From: Cyclobacteriaceae bacterium
Lineage (GTDB): Bacteria > Bacteroidota > Bacteroidia > Cytophagales > Cyclobacteriaceae
Direction of reading: 5' to 3'
Length of the DNA: 38,274 nt
Assembly (NCBI GenBank): GCA_026989505.1
Contig: JALSJF010000266.1
Location: 1-38,274, forward strand
Positions 24,878-32,147 of the stretch are shown here, one piece after another. The position numbers and the translations under genes are program-made. Under the pieces are notes generated by a model. That model was not told where the DNA came from. It was given only the letters and a program-made list of their open reading frames with translations, and searched no databases. Position 1 is the stretch's first letter. Every line of letters starts with the position of its first letter.

Positions 24878-26146
24878 ATGGTGAAAAAGCTGGCGTTTGC
24901 TGTTATCTTAACGGCCCTGTGCCCCGGCCATGCTTTATGGGCACAGGAAGGCAATGAGGAACCCAAATGGGCTTTCAAAGGCTATCTGAAAAATATGTCC
25001 ACCTTCAGTTGGTCGCCCTACCTGGGCGATACACTGTGGTACGACAACCTTACCCACAACCGCCTGAACCTGGCCTGGTACCCCGCGGATGAGTTTACCG
25101 TGTATATTGAAATGCGTAACCGCTTGTTTGTTGGCGCCAGTGTCAACAATTTTCCTGCCTATGGTGAACTTATTGATGCCGGTAACGATTTTTTTGATTT
25201 ATCTTTTAACCTGGTTGACAATGGCGCGGTGGTGCTGAACCTCATGTTCGACCGGCTTTATGTGCAGTGGGTTAAAAATGACTGGGAAGTAAAACTGGGC
25301 CGCCAACGGATTAACTGGGGGGTAAACCTGGCCTGGAACCCCAACGACTGGTTTAATGCCTATTCGTTTTTTGATTTTGATTATGAAGAACGCCCCGGCA
25401 GCGATGCCCTGCGCATAACCTATTATACCGGGGTGGCCGCCAGCCTTGAGGTAGCCGCCAAAATTGCCAACCGCCCCGATGACTTTGTGGCCGCTACCCT
25501 GTATAAAACCAATAAATATAACTACGATTTCCAGTTTTTGGGTGGCTTTGCCCAAGGCGACCTGGCTTTGGGTGGCGGCTGGGCCGGCAACCTCGGCAAG
25601 GCCAGTCTGAAAGGGGAGCTGACGTATTTTTTACCGCTGGTGGAAACCGAAAATAACACCCATTACTTCCGGGACCCGCTTGACCCCACCAAATACCTGC
25701 TCGATGCCCGGGGGAACCGTATCAAAGAGTCGGAGCGGTACCGCCAGATGTTTCTGGGGGCCGTTTCAGTAGATTACTCGTTTGCCAACTCCTTGTATTT
25801 AAACGGCTCGGTGATGTACAGTTCTATTGGCGACTACGAGGCCAATATTGTTGGTACGGCTTTCACGCAGCAGTTCGGGGATTTTACCGTGCGCGACTTA
25901 TCGCCCTACCCCTGGTCGGCTTTTGTGCAGGGTACTTACCAATTCAGCCCGCTGGTGTTTGGCGGGGCGGCCATCATGGGGTATCCGGGCGCCAATAGTT
26001 TTTTTATCAACCCTTTCCTTACCTGGTCGATGGGGCAAAACCTTGACCTGGACCTGATCGGGCAGGTTTTTTTTGGCGATAACCAGAACGGCCGTTACGA
26101 TGCCATCTCCAAAGGGATGTTCGTCCGCCTGAAGTGGAGTTTTTAA
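24878..26146 (+). CDS. Outer-membrane beta-barrel protein (porin / alginate-export-like)
   Basis: A 422-residue outer-membrane protein. A signal peptide ends near WAQ (residue 23). The rest is rich in alternating aromatic and hydrophobic strands (FTVYIEMRNRLFVGA, LYVQWVKNDWEVKLGRQRINWG, TLYKTNKYNYDFQFLGG) and ends in the C-terminal aromatic FVRLKWSF expected for BAM recognition. The GRQRINWGVNLAWNPNDWFNAYSFF region is like the hairpin of DUF1302/alginate_exp proteins. Last gene of the cluster, placed so that it could receive cargo from the LolA-like protein at the outer membrane. Its stop codon is the TAA of a TTAACCCG repeat end. Confidence 0.8.
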   Translation: MVKKLAFAVILTALCPGHALWAQEGNEEPKWAFKGYLKNMSTFSWSPYLGDTLWYDNLTHNRLNLAWYPADEFTVYIEMRNRLFVGASVNNFPAYGELIDAGNDFFDLSFNLVDNGAVVLNLMFDRLYVQWVKNDWEVKLGRQRINWGVNLAWNPNDWFNAYSFFDFDYEERPGSDALRITYYTGVAASLEVAAKIANRPDDFVAATLYKTNKYNYDFQFLGGFAQGDLALGGGWAGNLGKASLKGELTYFLPLVETENNTHYFRDPLDPTKYLLDARGNRIKESERYRQMFLGAVSVDYSFANSLYLNGSVMYSSIGDYEANIVGTAFTQQFGDFTVRDLSPYPWSAFVQGTYQFSPLVFGGAAIMGYPGANSFFINPFLTWSMGQNLDLDLIGQVFFGDNQNGRYDAISKGMFVRLKWSF

Positions 26147-26179
26147 CCCGAAAAAATATATAAGAATTTTCCGGGTTAA
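26143..26179. repeat. Minimal palindromic repeat, copy E, at the cluster's 3' end
   Basis: TTAACCCG (26143-26150) pairs with CGGGTTAA (26172-26179), with an A/T-rich interior (aaaaaat...tttt), so it forms a near-perfect hairpin. The TAA inside its left end is the stop codon of the outer-membrane protein gene. It could act as a transcription terminator for the export cluster. The region to 26438 has no gene. It shows two more small palindromes: gccct/agggc at 26183-26195 and aaggc/gcctt at 26220-26232. Confidence 0.75.
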
Positions 26180-26438
26180 GTTGCCCTTTCAGGGCGTATT
26201 TATCTGTTTACCGCTAACCAAGGCGGTGCCTTGTATTACATAACCCAGGCCTTCAGCCTGTTGGTAAAAAAAACTGCTCTTCTGTTGAAATAAAGCCTGG
26301 TTTTAACCCGGGTTCAGGTTATCAACAACTTACAAACCGTGCCCTGGCGTATTGGCGACTTTTAGGAAGAATCCGGGATAGCGGCCAAACCCCTGGTTGC
26401 GTATGCCATTCCTAAGAGAGGGCCTGCGCCTCCTGGTA

Positions 26439-29249
26439 CTAAAACGTGTAACTGTATTTAAGGGAAAGCTGCACCCCGGGGTTATAATTATAGTACATCT
26501 TGTCTGCCGCACCAAACGACCGGTACACCTGCTCCCGCGTATCGTTTAACAGGTTATCTACGCCAAAGGTCAGCCGTGAACTACGCCTGGCGCCAAACGA
26601 TTTGTAGGCGTTGAAACTCAGGCTGTGAAAAGGTACGCTGTACACATCGGGAACCACACCGGTGCCGACAATGGCCAGGGTTTCGCCCTGCACATTATAG
26701 GCCAGGTTAATATTCAGGTCCGCCTCCGGGATCGTATAGTTAAGGTAAGCGTTGATCAGATAGGGTGCCTGGCCGGCCATCGGCCGGGTGTCGGCTATTG
26801 CCTCATCATCGCGTTTAAATTGCTCCCGAAGTTCTTTCTCCGTGACGGTACCGGAGTTATCCACCAAAATTGAATTCATATCCACAAATGATTTGATCAG
26901 GGAAACATTGACCCCCAGTGTCAAATCCTTTAAAGCCGGAGCGAGCAGTTCCAGGCTTTTGCGTACTTCAAATTCAAGCCCATACACCCAGCTATCCGTG
27001 GCATTACGGGGTTTAAGGGCCGTGGGGTCAACCGGGAAAGAGACCAGTTCTATGTGATTTTCAAACTTTTTATAAAAAGCCGAGACGGCCAAAAGCTCCC
27101 CGGGTTGCATAAAATACTCCCAGCGGAAATCATAATTATCAATATTGGCCTGTTTTAAATCTATATTGCCCACAAAGGTGCGGTTGGTAATGGGGTCATA
27201 AATCTGGGCGATCGACTTTTCTTTAAACGAGGGGCGGGCCAGGGTTTGGTTATACGAAGCCCGCAGGTTCATGTTTTCCGTAAGGCTGTAAACCAGGTTC
27301 ACCGAAGGCAGAAAATCCAGGTTATTCAGGGTTTCTACCGTATTGTAGATCAGATCCCCCCCGTTGGTCTGGCCGGTGTAGTACATCATCGACTGCTCGG
27401 CCCGCAAACCGAATATACTACGGAAATTGGCTGCAAGGTACAATTCGGTCATGGCATAAGCACTATAAATTAACTGTTGTGCCAGGTAGGTGTTGGCTGG
27501 TTCATAGTTGCCCACCACATAGGTGCCCTGGCGGGAATCGGCCGTCCAGATGTTTTCCGGTTGAAAAAACCAGTCGGGGTCAATCTCAATAGCCCCGGCC
27601 GCCCGTTGGCGGAAAATGTAGTTGAGTACTTCAAAATTACGTTTCTTATACGTGGCATAACCGCCAAATTTAAGCTTCGACTTAGCTGCATAGGGCATGG
27701 TAAGGTCGGCCTTGAAGCTGCTGTTGAATTCATTCAGGTCGCGATAAAAGCGGTTGATGCCGGCTCCGTCACCCACATTGAGGGTAGTATCACCATCGGT
27801 CACCGAAACAGCCGTAATGCGGAAATCGGGGTCGTAAACGCGTGACCAGTTCAGGGCCCCGCGCCACTCCAGTTGCACCGGGTTGAAATTATGTTTGCCC
27901 ACCAAAATACCGTTGGTTACCGAACGCTGGGTATAGGTAAGGATGTCTTCAAGCAAGGTAGCCCCGGTTTGGTTAAAATTACGGCTTACCCGCTTATTAG
28001 CTACCGATTCACCACTCTGGCTTCGCAACAGACTGAGCGAAAAGCTGTGGTTAGCAAACTTTACCGCCCCGGAAGCCAGGGCGCTCCAGTTAACGGTTTG
28101 CTTGCCGATATTGCCGATCCGGTACTCATCAAAAAATTGTTCGGTAACGGCAGGGTCGGGGTCTTTAATAAAGTCATTGGCCTGTACACCGGTAAAAAAT
28201 TCATAGGTGTTACGATAGTTCAGAACCAGGTTATACCCAAGTGTCATTTTTTCTTTATTGAACTGGTTGCCGGTGTTAAATGAAAACGAGCCGCCCGGCA
28301 GGGCCTGCCGCTTACGGGCGGCCATCACCGGGTTAAAACTGCGGGTCAGGCGTTCCAGTTCGGGGGTAACCTGCGATTCTGCCGGGATGATGGTGTTTTT
28401 AGGAAAAGGCAAGGCCCGGGTACCGTCATCAAAGCCCAGCCAATCGGTTTTACCGCCCTTGTAGAGGATAAAATTATTGTTGAATTGCACCCCCGGGGTA
28501 ATCGTCAGCCCCAGGGCGATGGCGGTAGTGCCCTGATCGGGAAAATCTTTGGTTTCCACATCAACCACCCCTCCGGTAAAATCACCATAGAGGTTGGGCG
28601 AAAAGGTTTTATACACCATCACGTTATTCAGCACGGCTGTAGGGAAGATGTCAATCTGTACCGAATTTTTATCGGGGTCCAGGCCGGGGATGCTCATGCC
28701 GTTGAGGGTGGTTTTGGTATAGCGGTCGCCCAGGCCACGCACATACACGTACTTGCCCCCTTCAACCGAGACCCCCGTAACCCTGCGGATGGCCCCTGAA
28801 AGATCAGCATCGCCTATTTTTTTAAAGGTTTGGCTGGAAATGCCATCGGCCACATTCACGGCCTTCTTTTGGGCGGCCAGCAAACCGGCCTCGGCATCAC
28901 GGATAATCTCGGCCGTGACGACCACCCCGTCAAGCTGCTCAATATCCGCTTTCATATTGATGTCCATGGAGGTAACCTCACCGGCCACAATTTCTACCCC
29001 GCTAACGGTAACCGTAGCATACGAAATTGAAGAAAACACCATAGTGTAGGTGCCGGGGGCCAGGGGCAGGGAATAATCACCGTTGAAATCGGCTACTGTG
29101 CCCTTGGTGGTACCCTCTACATAAATATTAGCGCCAATCAGGCCTTCACCAAGCTCCTCGTCAATAACCCGGCCACGTAAAAAGCCGTTTTGGGCATTAG
29201 CCGGGCCAAACAAGGCAACAAATACAAAAAGCAGAATAGTTTCTTTCAT
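26439..29249 (-). CDS. TonB-dependent outer-membrane receptor with carboxypeptidase-regulatory-like domain
   Basis: A 936-residue active-transport receptor. The signal peptide ends GPANAQ (residue 20). A CarboxypepD_reg-like beta-sandwich (about 24-100: RGRVIDEELGEGLIGANIYV) is followed by the plug (about 120-230, with LNGMSIPGLDPDKNSVQIDIFP) and a 22-strand-type barrel ending in Phe (SLKYSYTF). Unlike SusC there is no adjacent SusD gene. Instead, a beta-helix lipoprotein lies immediately upstream in the same direction, so the pair probably handles one ligand. Start ATG 29249 gives a proper signal peptide; the in-frame ATG at 29264 adds only five residues. The substrate is unknown. Confidence 0.9.
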   Translation of the reverse strand: MKETILLFVFVALFGPANAQNGFLRGRVIDEELGEGLIGANIYVEGTTKGTVADFNGDYSLPLAPGTYTMVFSSISYATVTVSGVEIVAGEVTSMDINMKADIEQLDGVVVTAEIIRDAEAGLLAAQKKAVNVADGISSQTFKKIGDADLSGAIRRVTGVSVEGGKYVYVRGLGDRYTKTTLNGMSIPGLDPDKNSVQIDIFPTAVLNNVMVYKTFSPNLYGDFTGGVVDVETKDFPDQGTTAIALGLTITPGVQFNNNFILYKGGKTDWLGFDDGTRALPFPKNTIIPAESQVTPELERLTRSFNPVMAARKRQALPGGSFSFNTGNQFNKEKMTLGYNLVLNYRNTYEFFTGVQANDFIKDPDPAVTEQFFDEYRIGNIGKQTVNWSALASGAVKFANHSFSLSLLRSQSGESVANKRVSRNFNQTGATLLEDILTYTQRSVTNGILVGKHNFNPVQLEWRGALNWSRVYDPDFRITAVSVTDGDTTLNVGDGAGINRFYRDLNEFNSSFKADLTMPYAAKSKLKFGGYATYKKRNFEVLNYIFRQRAAGAIEIDPDWFFQPENIWTADSRQGTYVVGNYEPANTYLAQQLIYSAYAMTELYLAANFRSIFGLRAEQSMMYYTGQTNGGDLIYNTVETLNNLDFLPSVNLVYSLTENMNLRASYNQTLARPSFKEKSIAQIYDPITNRTFVGNIDLKQANIDNYDFRWEYFMQPGELLAVSAFYKKFENHIELVSFPVDPTALKPRNATDSWVYGLEFEVRKSLELLAPALKDLTLGVNVSLIKSFVDMNSILVDNSGTVTEKELREQFKRDDEAIADTRPMAGQAPYLINAYLNYTIPEADLNINLAYNVQGETLAIVGTGVVPDVYSVPFHSLSFNAYKSFGARRSSRLTFGVDNLLNDTREQVYRSFGAADKMYYNYNPGVQLSLKYSYTF

Positions 29250-29346
29250 ACCAGGGAAGATCAATTTTGCGGCAAAATTATCAGTATGCGGGCCCCGGCA
29301 GGCAAATACCGATTTATCATATTATTATTTAAATATTATGGAAATG

Positions 29347-29421
29347 TTAACCCGGATGACCCCGGGCCATCGGGGTCATCCGCCCTGCGGGCGAAAAATT
29401 CTGATGAATTTTTCGGGTTAA
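29347..29421. repeat. Dispersed palindromic repeat, copy D, at the lipoprotein stop codon
   Basis: Bounded by TTAACCCG (29347-29354) and CGGGTTAA (29414-29421). Inside are an 11-bp perfect hairpin (29354-29364 with 29371-29381) and a ccctgcggg / gcgaaaaattc segment that also occurs in copy B. On the minus strand its TAA supplies the stop of the beta-helix lipoprotein. It lies in the gap before the TonB receptor gene and may weaken or terminate transcription between the two genes. Confidence 0.75.
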
Positions 29422-30707
29422 TTGAGCAGGCCGCTTGCCGAGGCTACTGTCCAGTTGGCGAAAGGGGCCAGGGTAGCTCCGGTAGCATTGGCCGAAGAGG
29501 CCACCACAGCTTCCGCATCGGCCTGGGCATTGGCATGCAAGCCACAGGTAGTGGTGCCATCGGCCGCCACTGATTTGGTATATACTTTTATGCCGCTAAA
29601 CCCGGAGTTTACCAGTTGCAGGGGAACGGCTGAATTGGGATCGGTAAAATGTAACCAGGCATCGTCCTTTACATCGGCACAATCATTGGTATAAGAAGCC
29701 CTGATCTTCACCAGGTCGTCACCGGCAGCATAGTTGGCAAAAACCACGTTGTCAAGCGTACCTTGGGCTTTGGATTTCAGGTCGGCCGGGGTGCCGCCAT
29801 CCACTCCGCCCAGGCTGGTCACCAGACCGTTTTTCAGGGTGAATAAGCCGGTGGTATGCGTGGTGCCTTCCGGTCCGTCAATCTCCAGGCCTTCATCGGT
29901 GCCGCTGCCCCCGTGCATAACTACAAAGTTAGCTACCGTACCGGCATAATTCTGGTCTATATCGATGCCGTCATCGCCCTGGTAGCTCACCACCAGGTTG
30001 GTTACATTTACTGTGCCGCCAAAAAGCTCTACGCCATCATCAAGGGTAGCAAAAATTTCAATGTCTTCAATCACCGTACCGGCCCCAACGCCCCCGAGGG
30101 TAAGGCCGTTGATCTCGTTGCCGGCCCCTATCTCGGCCCCGCCATGGCGGATGGACACATAACGCAAAACCCCGGAGTTGTCGTTGGCATCGCTGCCCCC
30201 GTACAAGCCGTAGCTTTCCTCAGCCGGGATACCTTCGATCTGGCTTTCGGTATCCCCGTTTTCGGCTGAAACCGGGGCTTTGCCAAGAATTATCACCCCA
30301 CCCCATTTATCCTTGTCATCCTGGGTAAGGTTGGTGCCACGTAACTCGCCTATTTTTATGTTGTCTTCCACAGAGGTAAAAATTATCGGTTTGCCGGCTG
30401 TGCCTTCGGCCATAATTTTGCCCCCGCGGGCCACAATCAGGGCGGTGGCCAGGGAGCCGGAGCCGGCCCGGCCTTTGATAATGGTACCCGCTTCAATGGT
30501 CAGGGTAACACCCTCGGCTACCACCACTTTGTTGGCCAGCTCATAGATCCGGTCGGCTGTCCAGGTAGTGTTTTGGCCGATTGTGCCCGTTACCACTACA
30601 TTTTCCGTGACCGGGGTGTTGACAACGGGGGCCACGCTGCTCTCAATACATGATGGCGCCAGGGCCGCTACGGCCAGCACCATCGTAAGGGTAAAAATTT
30701 TCTTCAT
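29418..30707 (-). CDS. Lipoprotein with right-handed beta-helix, partner of the TonB receptor
   Basis: A 429-residue surface or periplasmic lipoprotein: MKKIFTLTM start with the lipobox Cys at residue 20 (LAPSC). The body is built of short, glycine- and valine-rich strands (VVVAEGVTLTIEAGTIIKG, ALIVARGGKIMAEG, VVSYQGDDGIDIDQNYAGTV), typical of a parallel beta-helix, and includes several GxDDG turns that could hold calcium. I recognise this as a lipoprotein type often placed next to TonB receptors in marine bacteria and Bacteroidota, but the ligand is not known. Start ATG 30707 is preferred; an upstream in-frame start at 30749 would put 14 residues before the signal peptide. Confidence 0.8.
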   Translation of the reverse strand: MKKIFTLTMVLAVAALAPSCIESSVAPVVNTPVTENVVVTGTIGQNTTWTADRIYELANKVVVAEGVTLTIEAGTIIKGRAGSGSLATALIVARGGKIMAEGTAGKPIIFTSVEDNIKIGELRGTNLTQDDKDKWGGVIILGKAPVSAENGDTESQIEGIPAEESYGLYGGSDANDNSGVLRYVSIRHGGAEIGAGNEINGLTLGGVGAGTVIEDIEIFATLDDGVELFGGTVNVTNLVVSYQGDDGIDIDQNYAGTVANFVVMHGGSGTDEGLEIDGPEGTTHTTGLFTLKNGLVTSLGGVDGGTPADLKSKAQGTLDNVVFANYAAGDDLVKIRASYTNDCADVKDDAWLHFTDPNSAVPLQLVNSGFSGIKVYTKSVAADGTTTCGLHANAQADAEAVVASSANATGATLAPFANWTVASASGLLN

Positions 30708-30810
30708 GGTATAGATTGGTTTAAAGTTGTCAAATAGTAATCGCTGCAAAATTCCCCTTACGGTATTAACTCCATAGCAATATGATGTTATAGAAATGTT
30801 AACTTTAAAC

Positions 30811-30842
30811 TTTAGATATTATGGCTATGTGAATTATCTTTA
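30811..30842 (+). promoter_or_regulatory. Candidate promoter of the K+ channel gene
   Basis: TTTA (30811-30814), 20-nt spacer and TATCTTTA (30835-30842) match the TTTG-N20-TAnnTTTG pattern with one mismatch in each element. The ATG is at 30862, leaving a short leader of roughly 13 nt. The divergent lipoprotein/TonB promoter on the other strand could not be assigned. Confidence 0.5.
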
Positions 30843-30861
30843 GCGATAATCCACTTGACCG

Positions 30862-31533
30862 ATGGCCAAAAAATTCCATAAAATAGTAGCATGGCATTTC
30901 GAAGACCGGTACTATTATTTATTTGTGGTACTGGCTTTATTTATCCTGATGCCCCCCTTTCTCATTCAGTATGCGTTTCTCAGCTACCTGATCTATGTGC
31001 TGTTAACGCTGGTGATTATCAATTGTGTGTTAATTTTATTCGATCACAGTAAGCGTTCCGAATATGGGTTGTTGCTGCTGGTGATGACGTTGGTGTTTAT
31101 CTGGGTGTCGGTTACCCAACAATGGCAAGACCCCCGCTTACAGCTATTAAAGTTGATGCTTATTACCGGGTTTTTTATCGCCACCTATGGCAAAATGGTG
31201 CGGGAGATATTTAAGATGGAAAAAGTTTCGGCCAAAGTAGTGGTTGGCGGCATTGGCGCCTATTTGTTATTGGGGTTGATTGGCGCCTTCCTGTTTGAAA
31301 TGGTGGAGGTGATGGTGCCGGGCTCTTTTACAAAAATGGATGTGTTTACCGGGTTTTATGCCCAGGTTTACTACAGCTTTGTTACTATCTCCACCCTGGG
31401 CTATGGCGATATTACCCCGCTTACCCCGCAGGGGCAGGCCATTGCTATCCTGGTTTCCCTCTCCGGGCAAATCTACCTCGCGGTATTGATGGCCATGCTG
31501 GTGGGCAAGTTTTTAAAAGACTCCGACAGCTAA
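30862..31533 (+). CDS. Potassium channel family protein
   Basis: A 223-residue inner-membrane protein. About four hydrophobic segments (residues 17-110) precede a canonical pore module: outer helix about 125-150, pore helix, the selectivity filter TLGYGD at 178-183, then the inner helix about 190-215. The N-terminal helices lack the regular Arg/Lys spacing of a voltage-sensing S4, and there is no C-terminal RCK/TrkA domain, so gating is not apparent. The last base of the TAA stop is the A of the next ATG, so it is coupled to a TetR-type regulator. Confidence 0.9.
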   Translation: MAKKFHKIVAWHFEDRYYYLFVVLALFILMPPFLIQYAFLSYLIYVLLTLVIINCVLILFDHSKRSEYGLLLLVMTLVFIWVSVTQQWQDPRLQLLKLMLITGFFIATYGKMVREIFKMEKVSAKVVVGGIGAYLLLGLIGAFLFEMVEVMVPGSFTKMDVFTGFYAQVYYSFVTISTLGYGDITPLTPQGQAIAILVSLSGQIYLAVLMAMLVGKFLKDSDS

Positions 31534-32147
31534 TGCCCCTTGCCACTTTTTATAACCTGGCTGATGCCAAAAGGAAACAGTTTTTAAAGGCTGCTTACCA
31601 GGAATTCGCCCTTAATTCCTTTGCCGCAGCCTCTGTCACCAACCTGGTAAAAACCCTGGGTATCGCCAAAGGCAGTGTTTATCAGTATTTTACCGATAAA
31701 GAAGACCTGCACCGCTTTCTGGCCACGGAGGCCAATAACCGGCTGGGCCGGTTGCTTGATGAGGCCTGCCCTTATGAAGGGGAAGATTTTTTTGCCTGGT
31801 ACACCAAATTGCTGCTGGTAGAAGTGAAGTTTTACCTGAGCTTTCCGCATTATGCCCTCCTCTTCCGGCAATTGCCGGGCGAAACAGGCCCACAGCAAAA
31901 AGCCCTCGCCCGGGAATTAGCCACGGCCCGTCTGGAAAGGATTTCTGCCCACCTGCCGGCTACCCTGTACGGTTCCCCGGCCAACAACCTGTTGCTAAGC
32001 CGTGCCGGCCTGCTCATCTTTGAAATGCTCACCCAAGAGCTTAACCTGGGGGAAACCATTGCCCGGGGCGAGGCCGTTTACTTAGAGGCCAAAGAACTGG
32101 TTGCCGTATGTAGCGGGTGGGTTAAAAAGCTAAAGTACGGGCTTTAG
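31533..32147 (+). CDS. TetR-family transcriptional regulator
   Basis: A 204-residue regulator with an N-terminal HTH: KRKQFLKAAYQEFALNSFAAA, then VTNLVKTLGIAKGSVYQYFTDKEDLHRF. The C-terminal domain (70-204) is hydrophobic and unassigned, in the style of regulators of lipid or drug stress. It overlaps the K+ channel stop by one base (TAATG) and ends 4 nt into the convergent M14 gene. It could regulate the channel or distant targets; no palindromic operator was recognised upstream of the channel. Confidence 0.85.
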   Translation: MPLATFYNLADAKRKQFLKAAYQEFALNSFAAASVTNLVKTLGIAKGSVYQYFTDKEDLHRFLATEANNRLGRLLDEACPYEGEDFFAWYTKLLLVEVKFYLSFPHYALLFRQLPGETGPQQKALARELATARLERISAHLPATLYGSPANNLLLSRAGLLIFEMLTQELNLGETIARGEAVYLEAKELVAVCSGWVKKLKYGL

